64,000 nt of DNA, from the NCBI GenBank assembly GCA_015056865.1, contig SVFM01000006.1, forward strand, positions 1-64,000, read 5' to 3'. The notes beneath the pieces were generated by a model. That model had not been told where the DNA came from. It was given only the letters and a program-made list of their open reading frames with translations, and made no database searches. Below are positions 7,727 to 16,561 of the stretch, in pieces. Position numbers and translations under genes: made by a program. The first letter of the stretch is position 1, and each line of letters begins with the position of its first letter. This DNA comes from Lachnospiraceae bacterium (GTDB lineage Bacteria > Bacillota > Clostridia > Lachnospirales > Lachnospiraceae).

Positions 7727-9118
7727 TTACTGATACATATCCTGCAAGGTTACAAGTCTAACTTCACCCTTATTTGCAAGTTCTTGTAATCCTTGAGTAA
7801 AACCGCTTTTGGAGAAAATATAGTAGTGATATTTATCTCCTTTGCCAAATACATCAGCATATTGCTTTAAAAGTTCAAGTTCGTCAACGCCAACAGGAGT
7901 GTTACGATACTTGCAGGAACCGATGATATACTCATTACCCTCAACAGGAGTTCCAACAATATCTATTTGAACCTCTTCTTTTGCCTTAGAATCAGTGCCC
8001 CACCACTGACCGACATCGGACAATACAACAGGAACATCCTCGGCATAGAGGAATAGATATTCACGGCACATTTGTTCAAAGATAAATCCCATATAATCAG
8101 GGTAATGCTTCTTGATAATGGGATCATAGATTCTTTCAATTTTTCCCGCACTGATTGCCGAAGTGTTTTGAGGTACAAAACGATACCAGAACCGGAAGAA
8201 ATTATCACCGATAGCATAGATAGTTTTCCTTCCGGCTTTTTCCGTAATAGGTGTTTCCTTAACAAGAATGCCAAGATCCAAAAGCACTTTCAGATATTTA
8301 GCACAAATAGGGGACTCAATCCCTACTTTGGTGGCAATTTCATTGGAACGGGAAGCTCCGCTGGCAACAGCTGTGATAACGGAATTATAAATAGCCGGTT
8401 CACGGAGTGCCTGCTTGAGCAAGTTCTCAGGCTCCTCATAGAGATAACTTGAAGTATTAAATAAATTTTCTTTTAAAGCCTCATCCACATCGCCATCAAC
8501 ATCAAGTTTGTTAATATAATGCGGAATACCGCCGGTAATTCCATAGATAAATGCCTGTTGCTCATACGTCAAGTTAGGATTGAATGCTGTCATTTCTTTG
8601 TAGGTTAATGCATGGATTTTAAACTGTCCTGTGCGACGTCCATACAATGGACTCTCATAACCCAATACCTGATATTCCATATAGCTCATGGAAGAACCGC
8701 AAAGAATCAAGAACAGTTTTCCATTCTTCCAGGTGTGATCAATAATGTGTTGCAGACGGGAAGATATGGACTTGTTTGCCTTAGCGAGATTCGGATACTC
8801 ATCTATAACAAATACTAATCTGTCCTCTTCGGCCATTCTTGTAATTTCAGCAAACGCTGCATCAAAGGACTGATAAACCGGTGCTGTCTCTGCTCCGGGA
8901 TAGTCCTTTTCATAAATCGCCTTTGATAACGCCTCAAGGTTTTCCCTAGACGATGCATTAAGTGCTGAGAAGAACACTGTCGGTTTGCCTTTGCAGAACT
9001 CATTGATCAGTGCTGTCTTGCCAACACGACGACGCCCATACAAAACAATACACTCAAACTCATTCTTTTTATATCTTTTATTCAAATCGTGAAGCTCTTT
9101 GTCTCTACAATGAAACAT
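7727..9118 (-). CDS. ATPase_2/DUF234 protein (ATPase, winged helix, nuclease-like tail)
   Basis: A 463-residue protein of the archaeal-type ATPase family. Walker A GRRRVGKT is at residues 28-35 and Walker B LVFVIDE ends at Glu107. A helix-turn-helix is likely around residues 245-290 (NEIATKVG then CAKYLKVLLDLG), and the C-terminal DUF234-like domain holds QIDIVG followed by IIGSCKYR, a PD-(D/E)xK-type nuclease arrangement. It stands alone, with AAGGGGAG before its ATG. Such proteins are abundant in gut anaerobes and are suspected of roles in conflict or mobile-element biology; the biochemical role is unknown. The internal HTH may bind the tandem operators in its own promoter. Confidence 0.8.
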   Translation of the reverse strand: MFHCRDKELHDLNKRYKKNEFECIVLYGRRRVGKTALINEFCKGKPTVFFSALNASSRENLEALSKAIYEKDYPGAETAPVYQSFDAAFAEITRMAEEDRLVFVIDEYPNLAKANKSISSRLQHIIDHTWKNGKLFLILCGSSMSYMEYQVLGYESPLYGRRTGQFKIHALTYKEMTAFNPNLTYEQQAFIYGITGGIPHYINKLDVDGDVDEALKENLFNTSSYLYEEPENLLKQALREPAIYNSVITAVASGASRSNEIATKVGIESPICAKYLKVLLDLGILVKETPITEKAGRKTIYAIGDNFFRFWYRFVPQNTSAISAGKIERIYDPIIKKHYPDYMGFIFEQMCREYLFLYAEDVPVVLSDVGQWWGTDSKAKEEVQIDIVGTPVEGNEYIIGSCKYRNTPVGVDELELLKQYADVFGKGDKYHYYIFSKSGFTQGLQELANKGEVRLVTLQDMYQ

Positions 9119-9135
9119 ACGTTACTCCCCTTCAT

Positions 9136-9193
9136 AAACTTACGAGTTTTTAACTTACGAGTTTATTGTACGCGCAATTCATCCAAAAGTCAA
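9136..9193 (-). promoter_or_regulatory. Promoter of ATPase_2 gene with tandem palindromic operators
   Basis: TTGACT (9188-9193), 17-bp spacer, TACAAT (9165-9170). Just downstream of -10, AACTTACGAGTTT occurs twice, at 9137-9149 and 9152-9164. Each has AACT/AGTT arms around a 4-5 bp centre. Occupation would block the start site. Confidence 0.75.
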
Positions 9194-9214
9194 TATCCTT
9201 ACGCAAATATACAA

Positions 9215-9450
9215 ATAGAAAACCGGATGAACAGCTATGCTCATCCGGCTCACCGCTATGTAGGTCAACACCTCGTTTCACCAAGAATTAAAACCCGAAA
9301 CCGCCTGTTTTCTCGATAATTTTTTGGACATGATGCGGGTTTTGGGGACTTTTTCAGCAACTACCCGACCCAAATCCATTTTTATGGCTTGCTTGTCATT
9401 TTGCTTGGTATTAGTATCGCTCTTTTTATGGAAATTATGAGTCCGTTTTC
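9215..9450 (-). repeat. Dispersed repeat copy 2 (lacks the AbrB-like part)
   Basis: The minus-strand tail is clearly shared with copy 3: a CGAGAAA(A/G)CAGGCGGTTT run, then GAGGTGTTG, TACATAGC, and the hairpin CCGGATGA / TCATCCGG at 9223-9248 followed by TTTT. The upstream part differs and instead resembles 7545-7600. It fills most of the 369-bp gap between the ATPase_2 and Fic genes. Confidence 0.65.
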
Positions 9451-9487
9451 CACAAATTTTTCATTTAAATATAATTACCAAATGTTA

Positions 9488-10534
9488 TTATTTTAATCGA
9501 ATATAACACGTTGACTTTCCTTTGCCCTCGCGCTTCAGTTCGCCGGAGGCTACCATTTTACGAAGAGCTCCTTCTACAGAACTAAGACTAAGTGTAGGGC
9601 ACAGTTCACGTATATCTTGCTTATTAAAGCGTCCAATCTTATTCATAGCGGCTTTTCGAACCATCTCAAGGGCAGGAAGTTTCTTTTCAACAAGAGCAAA
9701 TCTGTCTCCGAAATCCTTGTATGCAGCAAGGACGGTACCAAGTAGATATTTAATGAACGGAACAACATCTTCGGTTCCCTCATGCCATCCGTCTTGTGAA
9801 TGTCCTAGGGCGTCGTAATAAAGATCCTCATTCTTAGCAATCTTTGCTTCTAAGGAAATGTATTTACCCACATAAAATCCGCTTCGGAATAGAAGCAAAG
9901 TGGTGAGCAAACGGCTCATTCTTCCATTGCCGTCGTTAAAAGGATGAATGCATAAGAAATCGTAAATAAAAATGGGAATTGCAATTAACGGCTCCAATTC
10001 CATATTGCCAATCACACGATTGTATTCATCGCAGATTTTATCTAATGCCTCCGGTGTTTCAAACGGAGCAAGTGGTGTAAATAAAACTTCGGTGCGTCCA
10101 TCAGGATAGGTGGCACTGATATAATTCTGAACATTTTTCGTTTGACCGGCCATAGGGTTATTCATATGGCTGTACATGATTTTGTGAAGTTGAAGAATAT
10201 AATTGCAGGACAACGATATCGCATCAAAACTTTCATGAATAACAGAGAGAACATCGCGGTAACCGGCAATTTCCTGCTCATCACGATTCTTAGGTGCAGT
10301 TTTCTCTTCAACGAGCTGCTTAATACGGGTATTTGTAGTAACAATACCTTCAATCGCATTGGAAGCCTCTGTGCTTTGAATCTTTGCTATCTCAACTAAC
10401 TTGTTAAGTTCTTTCGGACGTTGTTTAAGATAAAGTTCTTGCTTTCCTACTTCTTTATATATTGCAGCTATAAGTCCTAAAATCTCAGAATCCCATTTTG
10501 GGTTCTTAATAACAGAGTAATTAAAAGGTCTCAT
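9488..10534 (-). CDS. Fic-domain protein (probable AMP transferase) with winged helix
   Basis: A 348-residue Fic protein. The catalytic motif HPFNDGNGR is complete at residues 197-205, so AMP (or another nucleotide) transfer to a target hydroxyl is expected. The N-terminal inhibitory motif SNAIEG (Ser58, Glu62, Gly63) fits class II Fic proteins, which self-inhibit. The C-terminal 70 residues form a winged helix (GRFNKQDIREL, then SSVEGALRKMV), so the protein may bind the repeated half-sites in its own promoter. AAGGAGG precedes the ATG. The target is unknown; it is a single-gene unit in the accessory stretch. Confidence 0.9.
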   Translation of the reverse strand: MRPFNYSVIKNPKWDSEILGLIAAIYKEVGKQELYLKQRPKELNKLVEIAKIQSTEASNAIEGIVTTNTRIKQLVEEKTAPKNRDEQEIAGYRDVLSVIHESFDAISLSCNYILQLHKIMYSHMNNPMAGQTKNVQNYISATYPDGRTEVLFTPLAPFETPEALDKICDEYNRVIGNMELEPLIAIPIFIYDFLCIHPFNDGNGRMSRLLTTLLLFRSGFYVGKYISLEAKIAKNEDLYYDALGHSQDGWHEGTEDVVPFIKYLLGTVLAAYKDFGDRFALVEKKLPALEMVRKAAMNKIGRFNKQDIRELCPTLSLSSVEGALRKMVASGELKREGKGKSTCYIRLK

Positions 10535-10604
10535 TCCCTTATCCTCCTTTTCTTTCCCTTATATTTTAATGATTTATAAGGGAATGGTCAATAATTAATT
10601 GACC
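10534..10604 (-). promoter_or_regulatory. Promoter of fic gene with three half-sites and a palindrome
   Basis: TTGACC (10586-10591), 17-bp spacer, TAAAAT (10563-10568). TTCCCTTAT occurs at 10534-10542 and 10554-10563, and its inverse TATAAGGGAA at 10575-10584: three half-sites about 20-21 bp apart. A perfect palindrome with GGTCAAT / ATTGACC arms (10586-10604) covers the -35 box. Confidence 0.65.
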
Positions 10605-10619
10605 TTACATTTTATTTAT

Positions 10620-10836
10620 AATAAAGCCGGATGAACATCTGTGTCCATCCGGCTCCGTGCTATGTATTCCAACACCTCGCTTTAATAACAATTAAAGCCT
10701 AAAAACCGCCTGCTTTCTCGAAAATTCTTGGACAAAATCAGGGGAAAACCCAGTGTTTATGCGGTTTTTTTGACTTTTGTCCTATTATAACACATTCCTC
10801 TATACGCCTAACTATACCTGTTGCTTTAATATATAA
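10620..10836 (-). repeat. Dispersed repeat copy 3
   Basis: Best-preserved second copy of the element at 7.2-7.4 kb, in the same orientation. On the minus strand it holds an AbrB-N-terminus-like reading (KATGIVRRIEE, here without a start codon), then VIIGQ, AAACCGCATAAACAC, the CAGGCGGTTT run, GAGGTGTTG, and a hairpin AGCCGGATG / CATCCGGCT at 10625-10654 followed by TTTATT. It lies directly after the terminator of the xylose operon. Confidence 0.7.
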
Positions 10837-10886
10837 AAACTCCTTGCTTTACAAATTTGTACTGTTAGTATCTGTAAAACAAGGAG
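10830..10886 (-). terminator. Terminator of the xylose operon
   Basis: CTCCTTG-TTTTACA pairs with TGTAAAGCAAGGAG over about 13 bp (10840-10853 with 10873-10886), followed on the minus strand by TTTTTATATATT. It is 29 bp past the stop of the beta-xylosidase gene. Confidence 0.85.
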
Positions 10887-10914
10887 ATTTATACTTAATT
10901 CTTTATGTTGGATT

Positions 10915-12861
10915 TTATGAAAATGACTTCTTCCAAACAGTGATTTTTTGCTTACCGGTTTTCAGTGAGGCGAAGGGACCGGGGATCAAATGATCGGTAT
11001 GGCAGTTACCGAGAAGGTCCTTGTCAAAATCAATCTCACTGCCATCGGCCGCCTCAAAGGCCTGCGCCGCTATTCTCGGCTCACCTAGTCTTTTGGTGGT
11101 AACCGCGTTGCACTTCGCTGTATTAAGCACTTCCGGAACATCAATGGTGAGCGTCCACACACCGTCGCTTTCTGTAACCGCAACGCTTACACCATCTGCC
11201 ATGGTGGGTGACTTTTCATAAACAGAGGGCGCAGCAAAGCCCGAATATGCATTACCCTCTAGCCAAACGGGCTGAGGAGTCTTGGCAAATGCATACGGTC
11301 CGCCCTCATGGTTTGTAGACATACGCATAGCGTATTCGTCAGCAGTTGTAAAGCGGTCGCAATTTTTTGTAAACTGCTCCAAATTCTGTCCACCATCCGG
11401 CCAAAGCCCCGCAAAAATATTGTTATAATAGCGGTCATCACCACCATATATTTCGCTATACCCTGCCACCTGAGTAGAATGTGGAAAATGATATGGAGTG
11501 GATCGATCCAGAATGCTTCTATCTCTAATCTTACCGCAAAACAGGTTGTGAACGAGAGCGCCACCCTGTGACCAGTTATCAAAGGCGTATTGCGACATAA
11601 ACACATTATGATCAATAAGATACGGTCCATGGGTAACCTCTACCATAATATCACGGTTATTGGCGTGATAAATATTGGCGGTTACACGGCAGCCCTGTGC
11701 TTGCCAATCAAGCCAGGTTCCGAGTGTGCAGTTATGAATGTTGTTTCCACAGATAATTGCATCAATGGCACCGTGGAATTTGATTCCACCCATTTCGTGA
11801 CCCCAAAATTCGTGTTTAATTCCGATGTTATAAATGTGATTATGCTCAACACGGCTGAAAATACAACCCAAATGTCCAACGATACCGTTCTGTCCACAAT
11901 CGTGAATCTCATTATTGCGCACGATATGTGAGCCTATGGTATCGCGGCTCCACCCCTTTTGCACTGCCAGGAAAACCGCCTCAAGCTGATGGCGATGTCC
12001 GGACTTGCGACCAAACCTAGTAAATAAATTGTGGCCTGTAGATGCTTCCTTCCCAAGACTTATTCCGCTGCATTTTGCATCGTGTATATCGTTATTTTCA
12101 ATAATCCAGCCTTTACTCCAATGAGGGCCGACCATACCGATCTGATTCGAGGTGGGCGGCGTCCACGGGCATCCTGCCTGCGCAATCTCGAAACCGCGTA
12201 AGGTAATATAATTGATACCCGTTGCTTTGGGGTAAAAACAGCAGGGACGAACATTAATCTCAATGAGCTCTGCGTTGGGGTCATAGCTTTGGAAATTGCA
12301 GAAAATTGTAGTAGTATCATCTGCTACAACAGCATACCATTTGTAAACAGTCCGCTCAGGATGCAAAATCAGTTCTTCCTCTACACGCCAACTGTTTTGG
12401 CAGCAGGTAATCCGCGGAGTATTGTCATACAAATCCTCCATGGACTTTGCTTCAAACATAGACATGCTGTTAATATAAACATCACCAAGGTGAACACGAT
12501 AATCTTGAACAGGCGTAACCAACCAGTCGCCCTCTACCTCAAGCGCAAAGGGATTCCAATCACCGAATATGGTGTTCGGCAGTTCTTTTTTCCATACAGT
12601 GCCCTCTACCTTTTGCCAATCGGTAACGATTTCCGAGCCTTTTATAATGGGACGCTCGCCCTCTACCGCTTCATATACAATACGGTTATGGTCACTTGTA
12701 CCACCGTTTTGTGGGTCCACCCACTCACGGTAGGTGCCGCCAAAGACTTTAACGATATCGCCCGCTACGGCAATTTTTGCGGCGCGATTGATGGTTTGAA
12801 ACGGCGTTGCTTTTGAGCCGTCCGCCTTATCGCTTCCGTTTACAGAAACATAATAGATCAT
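10915..12861 (-). CDS. Beta-xylosidase, glycoside hydrolase family GH120
   Basis: A 648-residue protein with no signal peptide and a right-handed beta-helix look: repeated short strands such as GWIIENNDIHDAKC and RVEHNHIYNIG. Length and the N-terminal region (YYVSVNGSDKADGS, then AGDIVKVFGGTYREW) match what I recall of GH120 beta-xylosidases such as Thermoanaerobacterium XylC. It should release xylose from imported xylo-oligosaccharides in the cytoplasm. Its ATG overlaps the xylA stop as TAATG, so it is translated with xylA. The operon thus runs oligosaccharide to xylose to xylulose 5-phosphate. Confidence 0.85.
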   Translation of the reverse strand: MIYYVSVNGSDKADGSKATPFQTINRAAKIAVAGDIVKVFGGTYREWVDPQNGGTSDHNRIVYEAVEGERPIIKGSEIVTDWQKVEGTVWKKELPNTIFGDWNPFALEVEGDWLVTPVQDYRVHLGDVYINSMSMFEAKSMEDLYDNTPRITCCQNSWRVEEELILHPERTVYKWYAVVADDTTTIFCNFQSYDPNAELIEINVRPCCFYPKATGINYITLRGFEIAQAGCPWTPPTSNQIGMVGPHWSKGWIIENNDIHDAKCSGISLGKEASTGHNLFTRFGRKSGHRHQLEAVFLAVQKGWSRDTIGSHIVRNNEIHDCGQNGIVGHLGCIFSRVEHNHIYNIGIKHEFWGHEMGGIKFHGAIDAIICGNNIHNCTLGTWLDWQAQGCRVTANIYHANNRDIMVEVTHGPYLIDHNVFMSQYAFDNWSQGGALVHNLFCGKIRDRSILDRSTPYHFPHSTQVAGYSEIYGGDDRYYNNIFAGLWPDGGQNLEQFTKNCDRFTTADEYAMRMSTNHEGGPYAFAKTPQPVWLEGNAYSGFAAPSVYEKSPTMADGVSVAVTESDGVWTLTIDVPEVLNTAKCNAVTTKRLGEPRIAAQAFEAADGSEIDFDKDLLGNCHTDHLIPGPFASLKTGKQKITVWKKSFS

Positions 12862-14192
12862 TATAACGCCTCCAATCCACTAAATAGAATCTGATTTACG
12901 ATACTCTGCAAATATTCTTGTTTACCGCTTGAGGGAAGCGCGGGAGCCCCCATATCTTCGGCAATTGTTGCAAGTTCGGTCAATGTAGTGCTTCCTTCAA
13001 CTATCTTTTTGCCAATACCCGCCTTAAAGGAAGAATATCTTTCCTCTACAAACGAATCAATTCGGCCGTCCTCTATAATCTTTGTTGCGTTGATAAGTCC
13101 CAATGCAAAGGTATCCATACCGAGTATGAATGCGTGGAACATATCCTCTGCCGTATAGCTTGGACGGCGTGTTTTTGCGTCGAAATTAAATCCGCCTGTA
13201 AGGCCTCCTGCTTTTAAGACCTCATACATACACATAGTTGCCTCGTACACGTTCGAGGGAAACTCATCAGTATCCCAGCCAAGAAGCAAGTCACCTTGAT
13301 TTGCGTCGATTGAGCCAAGCATACCATTGATAGCGGAAACACGCAGATCGTGCTGGAAGGTGTGTCCGGCAAGCGTTGCGTGATTCGCCTCAACATTTAT
13401 TTTGAAATCCTTATCCAATCCGTGCTGACGCAAGAAACCGATTGCAGTTGCGGCATCAAAATCATATTGATGCTTCATCGGCTCCTTGGGTTTGGGCTCA
13501 ATGTAGAAATCGCCCTTAAAACCGATAGAACGTCCGTAATCGACCGCCATTTTCATAAGGCGTGCGATGTTTTCCTGTTCAAATTTCATATCAGTGTTAA
13601 GCAGGGTTTCATATCCCTCTCTTCCACCCCAGAAAACATAACCTTTGCCGCCAAGTTTTACGGTAAGGTCTAATGCCTTTTTGATCTGTGCTGCCGCAAA
13701 GCAAAAAACATCAGCTGAGTTTGTGGAGCCTGCACCGTTCATAAATCTAGGATTTGAGAACATATTGGCGGTTCCCCAAAGGCACTTAATACCCGTTTCG
13801 TTCATTTTTTCAAGAATGTAATCGGTAATTTCATCAAGGCGCTTATTAGTTTCCTTGATATCGTCTGCCTCGGGAACAAGGTCAACATCGTGAAAACAGA
13901 AATATTCTATGCCGAGCTTTTGCATAAACTCAAAGCCTGCATCAACTTTAGCTTTTGCGTGAGCCATTGTACCCTTTTCGGCACCAAAGGATTTATCGGC
14001 GGTATCTCTGCCGAACATATCGGTGCCGCAAGCACAAAGATTATGCCACCAAGCCATAGCAAAAGGTAAATGTTCACGCATAGTTTTGCCCATTATAACA
14101 CGGTCTGGATCATAGTACTTGAAGGAAAGCGGATTTTTGCTATCACTGCCCTCGTACTTGATTCTTGAAATGTTTGAAAAAATTTCAGCCAT
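12861..14192 (-). CDS. xylA: Xylose isomerase
   Basis: A 443-residue xylose isomerase of the long (class II) type, converting D-xylose to D-xylulose. Family landmarks are present: FHDVDLVPE with the catalytic histidine, the IEPKPKEP strand, the metal-binding [16 protein letters not shown], and the DTDEFP region near residue 307. Length matches the family. It lies 9 bp after xylB and overlaps the GH120 gene at TAATG, making a three-gene operon xylB-xylA-GH120. Confidence 0.97.
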   Translation of the reverse strand: MAEIFSNISRIKYEGSDSKNPLSFKYYDPDRVIMGKTMREHLPFAMAWWHNLCACGTDMFGRDTADKSFGAEKGTMAHAKAKVDAGFEFMQKLGIEYFCFHDVDLVPEADDIKETNKRLDEITDYILEKMNETGIKCLWGTANMFSNPRFMNGAGSTNSADVFCFAAAQIKKALDLTVKLGGKGYVFWGGREGYETLLNTDMKFEQENIARLMKMAVDYGRSIGFKGDFYIEPKPKEPMKHQYDFDAATAIGFLRQHGLDKDFKINVEANHATLAGHTFQHDLRVSAINGMLGSIDANQGDLLLGWDTDEFPSNVYEATMCMYEVLKAGGLTGGFNFDAKTRRPSYTAEDMFHAFILGMDTFALGLINATKIIEDGRIDSFVEERYSSFKAGIGKKIVEGSTTLTELATIAEDMGAPALPSSGKQEYLQSIVNQILFSGLEAL

Positions 14193-14201
14193 TATTATAC
14201 C

Positions 14202-15680
14202 TCACTTTATTATTTTAAATAGATTTTTAAGTGTCGGATAGATTTCTTTGAATTTCTCATACTGCTTTTCATAACGCAACGATATATCGGCATCGGGGCT
14301 TATTGTCTTTTTAATCTTTACAAAGGTATTAGCACATTCTTTTACATTGGCAAACTCGCCACAACCAACCATTGCAAGCATTGCCGCACCATAGCCGGGG
14401 CCCTGTTCTGTCTGCAATAGCGTAATATCGACATTAAGGACGTTGCAGAGAATTTTTTGCCACAACTCCGATTTTGCGCCGCCGCCGCAAAGACTGCTGC
14501 AGGTGATGTTTATGCCCTGCTCTTTTGCAATCTCACAATTATCGCGTATTGCAAAAGCTACACCCTCAAGCACAGCAAGAAGCATATCCTTGCGCTTTGT
14601 ATCCATCCTCATGCCGATAAATGTTCCTCTTGCGTCGGTATCGTTTATAGGGCTGCGTTCCCCCATAAGATACGGCAAGAAAAACACATCGTTTCTGCCA
14701 AGCTCATTATCAGTTATAGTCGACTCCTCTGTCTTGTAATCGTCGGTGCCGAGAATATCGTCACAAAACCACCTGTTACAGGATGCCGCCGAAAGTATAC
14801 ACGCCATAAGATGATACTCTCCGCTTGCGTGGCAAAACGAGTGCAAAGCGTTATTTTTATCGACAGAAAATTTATCTGACGAAACAAATACCGTACCCGA
14901 TGTTCCGAGGGATATGTTACACTTGCCGTCAGTTACAGTACCTGTGCCGATTGCCGCCGCCGCGTTGTCCCCCGCGCCTGCAACAACCTTCGTGTTTGCA
15001 TCAAATCCCATCTCGGTTGCAACATCGGGAATAAGCGTGCCAATCGTTTCAAAACTTTCAAAAAGCGCGGGCATCTGGCTATCGTTTATGTTGCAGATGC
15101 CAAGCATCTCTTTTGACCAACATTTATTTTTTACATCGAGCAAAAGCATACCCGAGGCATCTGAATAATCGGTGCAGTACGCACCTGTGAGTTTATAGTT
15201 TATGTAGTCTTTAGGAAGCATTATTTTGCTGATCTTTGTAAAATTTTCAGGCTCGTTGTTTTTAAGCCATAAAATTTTCGGCGCAGTAAAACCTGCAAAG
15301 GCAATATTAGCAGTAAGCTGTGACAGCTTTTCCTTGCCTATTACTTCGTTGAGATAAGCAGTTTCTTTATCCGTTCTGCCGTCATTCCAAAGTATTGCGG
15401 GACGTATAACATTATCGTCTTTATCCAGAGCAACAAGCCCGTGCATCTGCCCGCCTACACCTATGCCTTTAATTTGTGAGGTGTCTATTTCGTTTGTTAA
15501 TTCCTTTACACCCGACAAAAATGCTCTCCACCAGTCTTCAGGGTTTTGCTCACTCCACGTCGGTTGTGGATACTGAACGGGATATGACCTTGTTGCCGTT
15601 TTGACAATTTTGCCGCAACTATCGACCAATAATAACTTTAATGCCGACGTTCCAAGGTCGGCGCCTATATAATATTTCAT
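14202..15680 (-). CDS. xylB: Xylulokinase
   Basis: A 492-residue FGGY-family sugar kinase that phosphorylates xylulose. The N-terminus YYIGADLGTSALKLLLVD is the ATP-binding phosphate loop, followed by GVGGQMHGLVAL typical of xylulokinases and a C-terminal SLCGGGAKSELWQKI motif. The ATG at 15680 is chosen over a longer frame (15734) because GAAGGAGGAG lies seven bases upstream and the longer start would sit in the promoter region. First gene of the operon; the divergent AraC regulator starts only 98 bp away. Confidence 0.95.
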   Translation of the reverse strand: MKYYIGADLGTSALKLLLVDSCGKIVKTATRSYPVQYPQPTWSEQNPEDWWRAFLSGVKELTNEIDTSQIKGIGVGGQMHGLVALDKDDNVIRPAILWNDGRTDKETAYLNEVIGKEKLSQLTANIAFAGFTAPKILWLKNNEPENFTKISKIMLPKDYINYKLTGAYCTDYSDASGMLLLDVKNKCWSKEMLGICNINDSQMPALFESFETIGTLIPDVATEMGFDANTKVVAGAGDNAAAAIGTGTVTDGKCNISLGTSGTVFVSSDKFSVDKNNALHSFCHASGEYHLMACILSAASCNRWFCDDILGTDDYKTEESTITDNELGRNDVFFLPYLMGERSPINDTDARGTFIGMRMDTKRKDMLLAVLEGVAFAIRDNCEIAKEQGINITCSSLCGGGAKSELWQKILCNVLNVDITLLQTEQGPGYGAAMLAMVGCGEFANVKECANTFVKIKKTISPDADISLRYEKQYEKFKEIYPTLKNLFKIIK

Positions 15681-15701
15681 AAGACTCCTCCTTCGACTTT
15701 G

Positions 15702-15769
15702 ATTATAGAGAATTAAATTTGACTTTTCTCGCAATATAAACTATAATATATAGACAATATTTGACTTTT
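15702..15769. promoter_or_regulatory. Divergent xyl / araC-type promoter region
   Basis: For the plus-strand regulator: TTGACT (15719-15724), 17 bp, TATAAT (15742-15747). For xylB on the minus strand only a TATAAT (15702-15707) is clear, with no good -35, as expected of an activator-dependent promoter. TTTGACTTTT occurs at 15718-15727 and again at 15760-15769, 42 bp apart (four helical turns), a likely AraC-type direct-repeat site. Confidence 0.65.
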
Positions 15770-15778
15770 GGTGAGAAT

Positions 15779-16561
15779 ATGTTTTATCAATACAATCATT
15801 TGGGATCTCCTGATTATTTAAAAATAGAAAAAAACTTTAATTTCAGCTTTCCCGCACACCTTCATCAATGCTTCGAAGTCGTTGTGATTCTTTCAGGAGA
15901 GATGACTATAAAGGTAGATCATAAAACCTTTACCCTTAGGGAAAACGAGGCACTTATGATTTTTCCCAATCAAATTCACGCATTGGAATCTACCGAAAGC
16001 GAGCATATTCTTTGCATCTTCTCACCTCGACTTGTGCAGGCATATGCCGCCAAGGTATCTGATAAACTTCCGCAAAACAACAAATTTCAGCCGGATGAGT
16101 ACCTGGTAAATGCTCTTGTGGGTTTAGAGAACACCTCATCCACCGCCGATAAAAAGGGGGTATTGTATTTGTTGTGCGGTCAATTTGACAAAACTGCCAC
16201 CTATGATAAAAAACAATTCGAAAACGAAAAATTATTATATAAGATATTCTCATTTGTCGAAACAAATTTCAGTAACGACTGTTCTTTATCGAATCTTTCA
16301 AAAAAGACCGGATACGATTATTCCTATCTTTCACGTTACTTTAAAAAAGCTACCAGTATCTCCTTCAATTCTTATGTAACACATTTTCGGCTCAGTCATG
16401 CGTGCTACCTTTTAGAAAACACCACACTTCCAATCCTTCAATGCGCATATGACAGCGGATTTATTTCGTTGCGAAATTTTAACCGCTGCTTTAAAGAAAA
16501 TTTTGAAATCACACCTACACAATACCTTAAAAATTTAAAAGAGGGTGTCCCAAAACTATGA
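15779..16561 (+). CDS. AraC-family regulator of xylose operon, 3' end altered by IS
   Basis: A 260-residue regulator with an N-terminal cupin sugar-binding domain (HLHQCFEVVVILSGEMTI, residues about 28-45) and two C-terminal helix-turn-helix motifs (SLSNLSKKTGYDYSYLSRYF and LQCAYDSGFISLRNFNRCF). The ATG at 15779 has GGTGA upstream; longer frames use TTG. It is divergent from xylBA-GH120 and is the obvious regulator. The last six residues, EGVPKL, and the stop codon come from the left end of an IS1182-type element. The DNA-binding domain itself appears complete, so function may persist. Confidence 0.9.
   Translation: MFYQYNHLGSPDYLKIEKNFNFSFPAHLHQCFEVVVILSGEMTIKVDHKTFTLRENEALMIFPNQIHALESTESEHILCIFSPRLVQAYAAKVSDKLPQNNKFQPDEYLVNALVGLENTSSTADKKGVLYLLCGQFDKTATYDKKQFENEKLLYKIFSFVETNFSNDCSLSNLSKKTGYDYSYLSRYFKKATSISFNSYVTHFRLSHACYLLENTTLPILQCAYDSGFISLRNFNRCFKENFEITPTQYLKNLKEGVPKL

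Noticed and set aside
7215-10654. Repeated GGATGA / TCATCC hairpins as a CRISPR array
   Set aside because: There are only four copies, separated by hundreds to thousands of bases with genes between, and no cas genes are seen.
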